Assembly (NCBI GenBank): GCA_034927505.1
Contig: JAYFPY010000024.1
Coordinates: 20,085 to 84,084 of the forward strand
Reading direction: 5' to 3'
DNA length: 64,000 nt
Origin: RUG100 sp034927505
Lineage (GTDB): Bacteria > Bacillota > Clostridia > Peptostreptococcales > Anaerovoracaceae
Shown here: one piece after another, positions 15,118 to 24,429 of the stretch
How the letters are laid out: every line of letters begins with the position of its first letter
Position numbering within the stretch: position 1 is the stretch's first letter
Program-made: the position numbers and the translations under genes
Notes under the pieces: generated by a model
Databases searched by the model: none
Told to the model about the DNA's origin: nothing
The model's input: only the letters and a program-made list of their open reading frames with translations

Positions 15118-15149
15118 CGGCTTTCCCGCGAAAGATAAGAAAACAACAC

Positions 15150-15178
15150 TCGACATTCGTTAATGTAACCGATATAAT
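15150..15178 (+). promoter_or_regulatory. Promoter of the Rrf2-flavoprotein operon
   Basis: TCGACA (15150-15155), 17 bp, TATAAT (15173-15178). The operator below overlaps the spacer and the -10. Confidence 0.75.
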
Positions 15179-15191
15179 TACATTAACGAAT
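15155..15191. promoter_or_regulatory. 14-bp perfect palindrome, likely Rrf2 operator
   Basis: ATTCGTTAATGTAA (15155-15168) and TTACATTAACGAAT (15178-15191) with a 9-nt spacer. Binding here would block RNA polymerase, as expected for an autoregulated repressor. Confidence 0.75.
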
Positions 15192-15218
15192 CGTTTTACA
15201 ATATAGGAAGGCGCAGCT

Positions 15219-15659
15219 ATGAAGAAAACACAAATGAATGCAGAATTCCCGCTGGCGGTCCACGCTCTGGTATATCTGAAACATACTGAGAGAGTGACAT
15301 CCAGCGAGGAACTGGCGGACAATATCTGCACTAATCCGGCACGAGTCAGAAAGGTCATGGCGAAAATGTGCAGCGCCGGCCTGGCCGAGGCAAGACGGGG
15401 CAAAGGCAGCGGATACATGCTGAAAGATCAGCGTGACATATCTCTGAAGACAGTCCTTGAGGCACTGGGTGAACAGCCGGTATGGATGGAATGGCATTCC
15501 GGAGACATGGACAGAGAATGTCTTGTATCATCCGGCATGGGAGCTGTGATGGATGGAGTCTATGCAGGATTGAACAAAGTTTGTATGGAACAGCTGGAGA
15601 CCGTGACGATCGAGTCTGTCAGCAAAAAGATTTTTCATGGAAAGGAGAACCACAGATGA
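15219..15659 (+). CDS. Rrf2-family redox regulator
   Basis: 146 aa. Residues 8-80 form the winged helix (FPLAVHALVYLKHTE...NICTNPARVRKVMAKM...GSGYML). Cysteines are at about 35 (NICTNP) and 95 (ECLVSSGM), both shared with the second Rrf2 paralogue in this window (26443-26850). The usual IscR-type three-Cys Fe-S set is absent, so thiol oxidation is the more likely sensing mode, as in YwnA-like members. It carries a 14-bp palindrome over its own promoter and overlaps the flavoprotein gene by ATGA, so autoregulation of both genes is the likely logic. Confidence 0.85.
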   Translation: MKKTQMNAEFPLAVHALVYLKHTERVTSSEELADNICTNPARVRKVMAKMCSAGLAEARRGKGSGYMLKDQRDISLKTVLEALGEQPVWMEWHSGDMDRECLVSSGMGAVMDGVYAGLNKVCMEQLETVTIESVSKKIFHGKENHR

Positions 15660-17008
15660 AATACGATACTGTTGTTATAGGATTTGGCAAGGCCGGAAAA
15701 ACTCTTGCTGCCACTCTTGCAAAGAGAGGCGAAAAAGTTGCGGTGATAGAAAAATCACCTGAGATGTATGGAGGCACATGCATAAATGTAGGCTGCATAC
15801 CGTCCAAATCACTGGTCACCGCTGCAGGAGCAGCTGATCATCTAAAGAATGCACCTTTTGAAAAAAGGGCAGAATATTATGCCGGCGCTATAAATGAAAA
15901 AAGACGTGTAACGGGTATGCTGAGAAAGAAAAATTATGACAAGCTGAATGATGATCCGAATATTATTGTATACGACGGATACGGACGTTTCATATCTCCT
16001 TCTCAGATCGAAGTCCTTTTGAACAGCGGAGGGGAAAAGATCCTGGAAGGAGAAAAAATAGTGATAAACACCGGAGCTTCTCCGGTCGAGATAAATATTC
16101 CGGGTATGAAAAACAATCCGCAAGTATATACCAGCGAGACTCTTATGGACGAGGAACAGCTTCCGGAGAGACTGACCCTCATTGGAGCCGGGTACATCGG
16201 CATGGAGTTTGCCTCGATGTACTCAAAGTTCGGATCCAAGGTCACAGTACTTCAGGACAGTGATGTTTTCCTGCCGAAGGAAGACAGGGATGTGGCGGAA
16301 GCCATCAAAGGCATACTTGAAAAACAGGGAGTGGACTTCCTTTTGAACGCAAATACCCGTGAGATCGATGGCGGCGATGTACGGTACGAGCAAAACGGAA
16401 AAGAAATCGTTCTCGAAGGAGACGCCATACTCATAGCCACAGGAAGGAAAGCAAATACTGAAGGGCTGCAGACGGAAAAGGCAGGCATAGAACTGACATC
16501 CAGAGGGGCAGTAAAAGTCGATGAGCTTCTCAGGACAGGCGTGCCGAACATCTGGGCTGTGGGCGATGTCAACGGCGGGCCCCAGTTTACGTTCATCTCT
16601 CTGGACGATCACAGGATAGTAATGTCACAGCTGAACGGCAGGGGATACACCAGGGAACAGAGAAAAAATGTGCCCTACAGTGTGTTCATGGATACGCCTC
16701 TTGGGCGTGTGGGGATCACCGAAGCACAGGCAAAGCAGCAGGGGATACCGTATCGGATTGTAAAGATGCCGACGGCGGCTGTGCCGAAAGCTCAGGTGCT
16801 GCGAAAGACTGATGGGCTGCTGAAAGCGGTCATCCACGCAGAAACGGGCAGGGTGCTGGGAGTTTCCCTCCTGTGCCCGGAAGCTTATGAGATGGTGAAT
16901 CTTATAAAGCTGGCAATGGACAATGATGTCGGATATGAACAGCTGAGGGATCAGATATATACACATCCGACTATGACAGAAGCGTTCAACGATCTGTTTT
17001 CACAGTAA
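15656..17008 (+). CDS. RclA-like pyridine nucleotide-disulfide oxidoreductase
   Basis: 450 aa. ATG at 15656 overlaps the Rrf2 stop (ATGA); GAAAGGAG precedes it. FAD motif VVIGFGKAGKTLA near the N-terminus, redox disulfide GGTCINVGCIPSK (about residues 38-50), NAD-binding LIGAGYIGMEFASMYSKFG, second FAD motif IWAVGDVNGGPQF, and a dimerisation domain from about residue 335 (YSVFMDTPLGRVGITEAQA) with HPTMTEAFNDL at the end. Close in type to E. coli RclA and mercuric-reductase-like proteins (no N-terminal metal-binding domain). RclA protects against reactive chlorine and reduces Cu(II); the same role here is inference. Confidence 0.8.
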   Translation: MKYDTVVIGFGKAGKTLAATLAKRGEKVAVIEKSPEMYGGTCINVGCIPSKSLVTAAGAADHLKNAPFEKRAEYYAGAINEKRRVTGMLRKKNYDKLNDDPNIIVYDGYGRFISPSQIEVLLNSGGEKILEGEKIVINTGASPVEINIPGMKNNPQVYTSETLMDEEQLPERLTLIGAGYIGMEFASMYSKFGSKVTVLQDSDVFLPKEDRDVAEAIKGILEKQGVDFLLNANTREIDGGDVRYEQNGKEIVLEGDAILIATGRKANTEGLQTEKAGIELTSRGAVKVDELLRTGVPNIWAVGDVNGGPQFTFISLDDHRIVMSQLNGRGYTREQRKNVPYSVFMDTPLGRVGITEAQAKQQGIPYRIVKMPTAAVPKAQVLRKTDGLLKAVIHAETGRVLGVSLLCPEAYEMVNLIKLAMDNDVGYEQLRDQIYTHPTMTEAFNDLFSQ

Positions 17009-17019
17009 AATCATTATTT

Positions 17020-17045
17020 CGGGCTGCCTCAGGCAGCCCGTTTTC
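17020..17045 (+). terminator. Terminator of the Rrf2-flavoprotein operon
   Basis: CGGGCTGCC / GGCAGCCCG perfect 9-bp stem with a 3-nt loop, then TTTT. Confidence 0.85.
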
Positions 17046-17137
17046 ATAGGTATAAAAGGAATGCAACATATGGAAGAAAAGCGAAAGAAGTGTTATTATA
17101 GTAGATATTCATGCTAAAAAAACAGTGAGGAGAAAAA

Positions 17138-18601
17138 ATGTCGGCAGAGCCAAAGAAAAACTCATCTGAAAGAGAATATACATCTGTAAATGAGCTGCAG
17201 AAGAGCGGGCTGTTTGATGTTATACCGCCTAATTTTTTTTCTCCGCTGGCTTCGCCAAATAGGATAGTATATTGGGATTGCATATGCAAGCTCTTTTCCG
17301 TTATGGAAGCTCAGCTTTCATTCGGCACAGAAAGAGAAATACTGGCAGATGAACTGCAATTCTATTTTGAACAGAATAATGCTGCTGATTTTGAAGAGGA
17401 AGAAATGGCAGCCGCAGATCCAAGGAAAAAAGCCAATGAGATGCTTCGATTGCTGGAGAATTTCGGATGGCTGGAAGTGGAGACTGATAAAAGCTATGTA
17501 CAGCGGGTAAATTTCTACGATTATGCTGTAAATATCATCAAAGGCTTGTTGGAGATCTCTAATGGAAAAAGAATCGAATATCAGGGATACATATATGTTA
17601 TATACAGTCTGGTAAAGACAAGATCGGACCATCCTGCAGTGGTGCTGCAGCAAATCATTGAAAACACGGACATGCTGATAACGGGCCTCAAAAATTTGAA
17701 TTCAAATATAAAGCATTATATCGATGAGCTGACCAGGCATAAAACTGTCGCAGAAATAATGGATGCTCTTTTCAACGACTATATTACAAACATAGTGGAT
17801 AAAGCTTATCACCGGCTGTTGACTTCGGATAATGTATCAAAATTCAGGCCGGAAATCATAGACGGCCTGGAAAAATATGCGGGGGATCCCGGCTATATCA
17901 GAAAAGCAACGGAAGAGCTGCAGGTGCTGAAGGAAGTATCGACATCCAAGGCAGAAGAACTGGTGTACCAGTATTTACATGAAACAATGGAGGCCTTTCG
18001 CAGCATGGATGATATACTGACAGAGATAGATCAGAAGAATACACAGTATCAAAGGGCGGCAATCAATCGCGCCAGGTTCCTGTTGACCGGCAGCGAAGAT
18101 ATACGAGGGCAGATAAAAGAAATATTGATGTACATGGACTCACAAATAAGAAAGCAGGAGATGGATCTGAACGGCATATATGAGATCGAGTATACGGATC
18201 AGCTGATCAGACTTTTTGGAAGCAGCTTTATAGACGAAAAATCATTTTACAGCCCGATAGAAGGCAGGAAGGAATTTCATCCTGAGCAGATACTGGCATA
18301 TGGACCGGACATAGAACTGCGAAATGAAAAGCTGCGCCGTATGACTGAAAAAATGCGCCGTATATTGAGTCCGGAACGGATAGACGAATATGTAACGAAA
18401 GAGATGGGACAAGAGAACATGATAAGAGCTTCTCGGCTGCCTATGGAGAGCATAGAAGATTTTATAAAAATAATCTATGTAAGGCTATATGGGAGACGAA
18501 AGAATATGAGTTATAAAATCAAAGAAATCAATATAGAATGTTATGTTGGTAATGGATACAGATTTCCTGATTTTACAATAGAAAAGAGGAATAAAATATG
18601 A
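17138..18601 (+). CDS. jetA: Wadjet subunit JetA (kleisin-like, DUF5716 type)
   Basis: 487 aa, first gene of the four-gene Wadjet operon; ATG at 17138 after GAGGAG. The N-terminal part (FDVIPPNFFSPLASPNR, VYWDCICKLF) is the recognisable start of DUF5716-type JetA proteins. The middle is helical with repeated charged heptads, and the C-terminus contains a winged-helix-like segment. In Wadjet, JetA is the kleisin bridging the SMC-like JetC dimer. Its stop overlaps the JetB start (ATGA). By memory this JetA type belongs to Wadjet type III; the type call is less sure than the subunit call. Confidence 0.85.
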   Translation: MSAEPKKNSSEREYTSVNELQKSGLFDVIPPNFFSPLASPNRIVYWDCICKLFSVMEAQLSFGTEREILADELQFYFEQNNAADFEEEEMAAADPRKKANEMLRLLENFGWLEVETDKSYVQRVNFYDYAVNIIKGLLEISNGKRIEYQGYIYVIYSLVKTRSDHPAVVLQQIIENTDMLITGLKNLNSNIKHYIDELTRHKTVAEIMDALFNDYITNIVDKAYHRLLTSDNVSKFRPEIIDGLEKYAGDPGYIRKATEELQVLKEVSTSKAEELVYQYLHETMEAFRSMDDILTEIDQKNTQYQRAAINRARFLLTGSEDIRGQIKEILMYMDSQIRKQEMDLNGIYEIEYTDQLIRLFGSSFIDEKSFYSPIEGRKEFHPEQILAYGPDIELRNEKLRRMTEKMRRILSPERIDEYVTKEMGQENMIRASRLPMESIEDFIKIIYVRLYGRRKNMSYKIKEINIECYVGNGYRFPDFTIEKRNKI

Positions 18602-19197
18602 ATCTTCTGGAAGGGATGATGGCTCGGGATCAGGATGAATTCCGACGAATATGCAACAAGCTTATCAATATTTGTTTTTTGTGCAAACAAAATGAAACGA
18701 CTCGCACCGATTATTATTTTATATTAAGATACAGAGAGAAATTCGATGATTTTTTAGGAGTGTTGGGATACAGACTGGAAATAAATGAAGAATACGGGGT
18801 AGTACAGCTGGTCAATGGATCGGATGTGAACCGCCGCAATCTAAAGCTGTATGAGTCGATAATTTTGCTGATACTGCGTATTTTGTTCGATGAAAAGAAA
18901 AGGGAACTGTCTGTGTCGGACGAGGTAATAGTAAACCTTGGAGACATACAGGATAAATTTATGAGTTTAAAAATACGGGATAAAATGATAGATAAAACAA
19001 CCATGAGGAATACATTGCGAGTATTGAAACGATATCAGCTGATAGAACTGCTGGATCGGGATATGGGCAATGAAGAGTCCAGGATACTGATATATGATTC
19101 TATACTCATGGCTGTGCGTGTGGAAGATATAAAAAGCGTATATGAAAAAATAGCAGGCTATAGAAAGGGGACGTCGGAAAATGAAGAAACTGACTAA
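18598..19197 (+). CDS. jetB: Wadjet subunit JetB (MukE-like, DUF4194)
   Basis: 199 aa. ATG overlaps the JetA stop by 4 nt and the gene ends 17 nt inside JetC, so the subunits are translationally coupled. The pattern is that of DUF4194 proteins: an N-terminal helical part (FRRICNKLINICFLCKQN), ESIILLILRILFDEKKRELS, then winged-helix repeats TMRNTLRVLKRYQLIELLD. JetB is the KITE-type winged-helix subunit that binds the kleisin and DNA. Confidence 0.85.
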   Translation: MNLLEGMMARDQDEFRRICNKLINICFLCKQNETTRTDYYFILRYREKFDDFLGVLGYRLEINEEYGVVQLVNGSDVNRRNLKLYESIILLILRILFDEKKRELSVSDEVIVNLGDIQDKFMSLKIRDKMIDKTTMRNTLRVLKRYQLIELLDRDMGNEESRILIYDSILMAVRVEDIKSVYEKIAGYRKGTSENEETD

Positions 19198-22100
19198 ACT
19201 AAAACTGATAAACTGGCACAGGTTTTCAAATTCAACTATAGAGTTTGGTGATTCGACATTGATATCGGGTGAGAACGGTGCCGGGAAATCGACGCTTTTA
19301 GATGCTATACAGTTTGTTGTCACAGGGTCTGCAAGTCATTTCAATAAGGCTGCTCATGAAAATGGAAAGCGAAAACTAACAGGATACATCAGATGTAAAA
19401 CCGGCATAGAGGATCGCCCCTATGAGAGGACAGGCGCGATCAGTGCACATGTTGCCATGGAATTCTATGAGGAAAAAAGAGATAGATATTTTGTGGTAGG
19501 CGCTGTAGTGGATTCTGCTTCGGAAGGGCAGGAAACAGTAGCTCGTTATCTTATCGATGATGAAATGCTGGCAGATGAAATGTTTATGGAAGGGAACCGA
19601 CCGAGGACAATAACAGAATTTAGGACGTTCAATGGCAGTAGTATAAAAACGTTTGCAAAGACGAATGCAGAAGCAAAGCGTATGATAAAGCAGAGGTTTG
19701 GGCGCATTGAGGATAAGTTTTTCAAGCTGATACCGAAGGCTTTGGCGTTCAAGCCCATAGACGATATCAAGGATTTTGTTTATTCATATGTCCTGGACGA
19801 AAAGGAAGTAAATATCGATACCCTTAGAGAAAACGTCAGAAGCTATCAGGAACTGGAAAAGACGTTAGAAGGTGTAAAAAATCGTATCGAGAATTTAAAG
19901 ACGATAGAAGAAAGACATCAGGAAGTAAAAAGCTGTTTAGAATCTGATCGAATGTATGAGTATTTTCTGGTGCGGTCCGAATCTGACATCATCGATAGAA
20001 ATATCAAAAGCTTGAAGGAAAAAATAGAAAAAGAAAAGTATAGACATTCAGAATTGTTGAAGATGCGAAATGATATGCAGCATGACATCAAGAATAAAAA
20101 TGAGATATATACGGCGATCCTGGTTGAGTTGAAGCAGAATCGTGAATATCAAATAATGGAAGAACAGAAAAAACGTATGGAGGATCTGTGCGATAAACGA
20201 GATGCACAGAAGGAAGAGCAGAAACATCTTCTTGACAGCAGAACAAGAGCTTTGAAGAAAATCGAAAAGCTTTCACATGTCGATGATATCGATCCGTGCG
20301 TGGAGCAGTATAAAAATGCGTTACGAGATCTGGAAGAAATAGAAGATCTTGTGCCGGTAAAGGGATTGACGGATCGGGTCATAGCGTACAAAAAGGAACT
20401 GTATAACCGTCTGCACAAAGATATACTGGAATCGAATCTTAAACTGGAGAAGATCATTGAAGAAAAAATAAAGACAGAACAAAACATCAGGAAACTGGAG
20501 AGAAAAAAGTTTTCATATCCACCGTCAGTGGAGCTGCTGCGAGACAGTATAGAACAGGAATTCTTACGTATTGGGAGAACTGCTGAACCAAAGATATTAT
20601 GTGAACTGCTTGAGATATCTGATGAAAAATGGCGTAATGCGGTCGAGGGATATATGAATACACAGCGTTTTCATATACTCGTGGATCCGGAGCATTTTGA
20701 TATTGCACTGGGAATATATGAAAGACTTCGTAAAGAAAGAAAGGTATATGGAGCGGGACTGATCAATACGGGCAAGCTGGACGGGTATGATATGGCGCCG
20801 GAAAACAGTCTGGCAGCGGTGGTGGATTCGAAAAGCTTTTATGCAAAACGATATATAAATATGCTGATGGGAAGAGTCGTCAGATGCGAGAGGATCGACG
20901 ACCTGAAAAAATTTGATGTTTCGATCACAGCCAACTGTATGCGTTATCAGAATCATGTGGCGAGCGCCATCAAACCGCAGATATTCGAGGTGCCTTTTAT
21001 AGGAAAGAATGCTGTTAAAATACAGATGGAACAGGCGATAGAGACAAGACAGATATTGCTTCAAAAAGAGGAAAAGGAACGTTCTGTGCTGAAAGGCATA
21101 AAAGCTGCAATGGATTTGACCGACAGCGGGGCTGATATGGATGTGAAATATAACATTGATATAATACCGGAATTGAGGAGGACGGAAATATCTATAACTA
21201 AATGTCGTAAAGAAATAGATCAGCTGGAAAAACACTCGACTATTATTGAAAAACAGATACGCAGTGAGGAACTGAAAGCAGAAATAGAGCAGATACAGGA
21301 CAAGGTGTCTCAAAAGGACAGAGAAATCGGGTCCTGCGAGGCAAACACCGAGACTGCGGAGATAAACCTCGATGAAGCAAAAGCAGCAAAGGAAATAGGT
21401 GATGAAAGAAAAGGGATCCTCGTTGAATCCGCCGGAGGAAAGCGGAATACGTGGGACAAAGAATATGACAGGCAGATGACAGGCAAGACATATGAACAGT
21501 TCCGCTCCAATTTTGACAGAAGGAGAAAAGCAAACAATACTTCAAGAGAAAAGGCCGAGGAAAAAATGATTGCTTCCATGGTGGATTATAAAACCTCTTT
21601 TGACTTTGGAGCACCGGCAACATTTGATGCATATCCGGAATATGAAATAGTATATGACAGGCTGATAACATCTGAGCTGCTTGATTATGAAGAAAAAGTA
21701 ATGAAGGCCAAATTGTCCGCAGAAGAAGAATTCCGAGAACAGTTTCTTTCAAAGCTTCAGGAAAACATGAAACAGGCACAAGGCGAATTCAAAAACCTGA
21801 ACAATGCATTGCGAGACATAACATTCAGCAATGAACGGTATGAATTCATGTTTATGTCGAGCAAAAGACATGGAAAATACTATGAGATGATCATGGACGA
21901 TTTCAATGCAGTGCAGGGGGAATCGATTTTCAGCGGTATGTTTTACGAAAACCATAAAGAAGTAATAGATGAGTTGTTTTCCAAACTGGCACTGGATAAG
22001 GAAAACGGAGAAAAAACGCTGAATGAATTTACAGATTATCGTACTTACATGGATTATGATATCAAAATACTGCAAAATGACGGCAATTATTCTTTGTATT

Positions 22101-22423
22101 CAAAGGTGTGCGAAGAAAAAAGCGGAGGCGAAACTCAAACGCCGTTTTATGTTACAGTGGCGGCTTCCTTTGTACAGCTGTACAGCAGCAATATTGGAGG
22201 AGAAGCTGTAGGGCTGGTGATGTTTGACGAGGCGTTCAATAACATGGATGATGAAAGGATCGGAGGGGTATTGGAGTTTTTCAGCCGTCTTCCACTGCAG
22301 CTGATAATCGCCGCACCGCCGGACAAGATCCAGTATATCGGACCTAAAATGCAGGAAACGCTTTTGATAATGACAGACAACAGAGTCAATTTTGTGGAGG
22401 AGTACAGATATGATGCCGTTTGA
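19181..22423 (+). CDS. jetC: Wadjet SMC-like ATPase JetC
   Basis: 1,080 aa, normal for the family. N-terminal Walker A GENGAGKSTLLDAIQFV (about residues 32-48), long coiled coils (about 230-480 and 690-850) around a hinge region (about 480-690), and a C-terminal head with ABC signature KSGGETQTPF and Walker B VGLVMFDEAFNNMD followed by a D-loop-like DDERIGG. This is the MukB/SbcC-like motor that extrudes DNA loops on circular plasmids. All ATPase motifs are intact, so the protein should be active. It overlaps both neighbours. Confidence 0.92.
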   Translation: MKKLTKLKLINWHRFSNSTIEFGDSTLISGENGAGKSTLLDAIQFVVTGSASHFNKAAHENGKRKLTGYIRCKTGIEDRPYERTGAISAHVAMEFYEEKRDRYFVVGAVVDSASEGQETVARYLIDDEMLADEMFMEGNRPRTITEFRTFNGSSIKTFAKTNAEAKRMIKQRFGRIEDKFFKLIPKALAFKPIDDIKDFVYSYVLDEKEVNIDTLRENVRSYQELEKTLEGVKNRIENLKTIEERHQEVKSCLESDRMYEYFLVRSESDIIDRNIKSLKEKIEKEKYRHSELLKMRNDMQHDIKNKNEIYTAILVELKQNREYQIMEEQKKRMEDLCDKRDAQKEEQKHLLDSRTRALKKIEKLSHVDDIDPCVEQYKNALRDLEEIEDLVPVKGLTDRVIAYKKELYNRLHKDILESNLKLEKIIEEKIKTEQNIRKLERKKFSYPPSVELLRDSIEQEFLRIGRTAEPKILCELLEISDEKWRNAVEGYMNTQRFHILVDPEHFDIALGIYERLRKERKVYGAGLINTGKLDGYDMAPENSLAAVVDSKSFYAKRYINMLMGRVVRCERIDDLKKFDVSITANCMRYQNHVASAIKPQIFEVPFIGKNAVKIQMEQAIETRQILLQKEEKERSVLKGIKAAMDLTDSGADMDVKYNIDIIPELRRTEISITKCRKEIDQLEKHSTIIEKQIRSEELKAEIEQIQDKVSQKDREIGSCEANTETAEINLDEAKAAKEIGDERKGILVESAGGKRNTWDKEYDRQMTGKTYEQFRSNFDRRRKANNTSREKAEEKMIASMVDYKTSFDFGAPATFDAYPEYEIVYDRLITSELLDYEEKVMKAKLSAEEEFREQFLSKLQENMKQAQGEFKNLNNALRDITFSNERYEFMFMSSKRHGKYYEMIMDDFNAVQGESIFSGMFYENHKEVIDELFSKLALDKENGEKTLNEFTDYRTYMDYDIKILQNDGNYSLYSKVCEEKSGGETQTPFYVTVAASFVQLYSSNIGGEAVGLVMFDEAFNNMDDERIGGVLEFFSRLPLQLIIAAPPDKIQYIGPKMQETLLIMTDNRVNFVEEYRYDAV

Positions 22424-23639
22424 AAAAAAGCTCCTGAACAGTCTGGTGGACTCTTATGAAAGGAGTTCGCTGGCAAGGGCGGAGAATAAAGTGGCAGTGC
22501 ATATTTCATTTTTGTTCCGCAGGGAAAACATACCTGAGTATTTTGATGAGAGTTCAGGAGAGTATGAAGTGATCCATGCTGTTGCAGACCAACTGGAAAA
22601 AAGAGGGCTCATTGAAATCAAATGGAGATCAGACAAAAAAGGGCACATTATAGAAAAAGTGGTTTTATGCGAAAAGGCTTTGCCGGAGATATATCGACAT
22701 TTGAAAAGAGTACCGAAACGGGATATAGAATCCAAAGCGGCAAAGGTGTTGAGAGAGTTGAGTGAAAGCGGACTTGAAGCGGCGGCTTCAAGCTTTTGTG
22801 AAGAGATGGAGAGTCGCATACAGCAGGGAAAATCGGTGAAGGAGTATTTTGACATCTCAAACCGAGAGGCAGTAAAGGATCTGGTACGTGCTGTTGATCT
22901 GGTCGAAAGGAATCAGGAGGAATGCTTTATACGTGAATTTTCAATAATGCATTTCAATGACAGTAAAAAATTTGAGAAAATGATCGCTAAGGTATGCAGG
23001 ATAATCAAAGAATATATTCCTGAGTATGCGGACCAGGATAATTATGAAGTGCTATCTGAATATCAGATATACCGCACGCCGGCATATGTGTATATAAAAG
23101 GTGATATCCGCTTTGAAACGAAAGAAGGAAGGGTGATCGATGCGGCTGCTTTTCCAAATGGATTAGGATTTTCTTTGACCGGAGAAATGATAAAGTCTTT
23201 AGATATGATCGTTGATGACAGTATCAGAAACATATTTACTATAGAAAATCTGACGACATTTTTCAGATTCAAAAGGGAAAACAGTCTGATTGTGTATTTA
23301 GGCGGATATCATGATCGTATGCGAAGGAGCCTTTTGCAGAAAATATATAAATTGCTGCCCTGCGCTGAATATTATCATTTCGGAGACATAGATGCAGGCG
23401 GATTTCAAATATATCATCACTTGACAGAAAAAACGGGCATACCGTTCAAGATGTTCGATATGGATATAAAAATGCTGAAACAATATGGAAATCATGGCAG
23501 GCCTCTGACAGAAAATGATAAAAGACGTTTGAAAAAACTGCTGGACCGGACAGATGACCCGGAGGAAAAGGATACGATCCGATATATGCTGGAGAATGAT
23601 TTGAAGCTGGAACAGGAATGCATGACTATGCATACTTAG
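22410..23639 (+). CDS. jetD: Wadjet nuclease JetD (DUF2220/TOPRIM)
   Basis: 409 aa. ATG at 22410 follows TGGAGG by 9 nt; an earlier TTG frame start is rejected. The C-terminal half carries the TOPRIM nuclease signature: a conserved glutamate in TIENLTTFF, then FGDIDAGGFQIYHHL with the DxD metal site (about residues 330-345), as in DUF2220 proteins and topoisomerase VI A. The N-terminal half is a winged-helix and arm region. JetD cleaves plasmids once JetABC has stalled on a small circle. It overlaps JetC by 14 nt and ends at a strong terminator, so jetABCD is one closed operon. Key residues look intact. Confidence 0.9.
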   Translation: MMPFEKKLLNSLVDSYERSSLARAENKVAVHISFLFRRENIPEYFDESSGEYEVIHAVADQLEKRGLIEIKWRSDKKGHIIEKVVLCEKALPEIYRHLKRVPKRDIESKAAKVLRELSESGLEAAASSFCEEMESRIQQGKSVKEYFDISNREAVKDLVRAVDLVERNQEECFIREFSIMHFNDSKKFEKMIAKVCRIIKEYIPEYADQDNYEVLSEYQIYRTPAYVYIKGDIRFETKEGRVIDAAAFPNGLGFSLTGEMIKSLDMIVDDSIRNIFTIENLTTFFRFKRENSLIVYLGGYHDRMRRSLLQKIYKLLPCAEYYHFGDIDAGGFQIYHHLTEKTGIPFKMFDMDIKMLKQYGNHGRPLTENDKRRLKKLLDRTDDPEEKDTIRYMLENDLKLEQECMTMHT

Positions 23640-23647
23640 AACAGAAA

Positions 23648-23698
23648 TATCCCCCGAGCCTGCTCGAGATGAGCGGGGCCGGGGGATATTTTATTTTT
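23648..23698. terminator. Bidirectional terminator closing the Wadjet operon
   Basis: ATATCCCCC...GGGGGATAT outer stem with an inner CCTGCTC/GAGCGGG stem, T-rich on both sides; also ends the convergent PepSY gene. Confidence 0.8.
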
Positions 23699-23712
23699 TG
23701 AGAGACTGATGA

Positions 23713-24285
23713 TCAGTCATCGTGACCGCCGTCATCGTGATCTTCGCCATCGTGGTCGACACTGTCTTTGTCCCACTTGGTGATCTTGCCCGATGCAGCA
23801 TCGATCTCAAATTCATATTCGGTGGTCCCCAGTGTTGCTGAGCCTTCGTAATATGGAGCGGTGCTGCTGCTCTCCAGCTCCATGTCAGTGACAGTCGCGC
23901 CTGAAAGGGATTTCAGCACGATGCTTTCGGCTTTCTTTTCTGTGATAAGGCCCTTGTTCGATGCAGCTGCTCCGGTCTTCTTCGTGCCGCTGTAGTCGCG
24001 TTCAACGGATGTGACTTTTTTGGTCTTCTTATTGATGGTCACATCATAGGATTCATTGTTTGTTTTGTCGTAGTATTCCAGCTCATAGGATCCGTGTTCG
24101 CTGTCGATATCCTTGAAAGCCGCCGTTGACGGCACCTTGGTCTGAGCGATTTTCTTCATGCTGCTCGATGTGGAGGCCTTGACGATGGTCATTGTCCCGA
24201 AGACTGCCGCCGCTGTCACCAGTATGGCCAATCCTGCTGTCAGTATCTTTTTTTTGTTGTTTATTACAGTAGTTTTTATATTCAT
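23713..24285 (-). CDS. PepSY-domain exported protein with His/Asp-rich tail
   Basis: 190 aa. Start MNIKTTV chosen because AAAGGAGC stands 6 nt before it; an upstream frame start at 24306 is rejected. Residues about 13-37 form a signal anchor. Two PepSY-like repeats follow (AFKDIDSEHGSYELEYYDKTN...YDVTINKKTKKV and ITEKKAESIVLKSL...YEFEIDAASGKI). The last 15 residues are almost only Asp, His, Gly and Glu (DHDGEDHDDGGHDD), a possible metal-binding tail. It diverges from the two-component system, a very common pairing, so it is a probable target of that regulator. PepSY domains inhibit or modulate extracytoplasmic enzymes; exact role unknown. Confidence 0.85.
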   Translation of the reverse strand: MNIKTTVINNKKKILTAGLAILVTAAAVFGTMTIVKASTSSSMKKIAQTKVPSTAAFKDIDSEHGSYELEYYDKTNNESYDVTINKKTKKVTSVERDYSGTKKTGAAASNKGLITEKKAESIVLKSLSGATVTDMELESSSTAPYYEGSATLGTTEYEFEIDAASGKITKWDKDSVDHDGEDHDDGGHDD

Positions 24286-24339
24286 AATTATGCTCCTTTC
24301 CTGCACATTGTTAGTTTCTCTGCTGTATTTTATGGTAAT

Positions 24340-24390
24340 ATTAATCCATGAAGATTAAGATAGTATTAATTTTTTTCATTTAAAATTAAT
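24340..24390. promoter_or_regulatory. Direct repeats between PepSY gene and response regulator
   Basis: ATTAAT occurs at 24340, 24365 and 24385; the last two begin identical ATTAATTTTTT stretches 20 bp apart, a spacing typical for OmpR-type regulators. Likely response-regulator sites; inference. Confidence 0.4.
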
Positions 24391-24429
24391 TTTTTCGCAG
24401 TATGATTACCTGTAAATGGAGGGATCATT

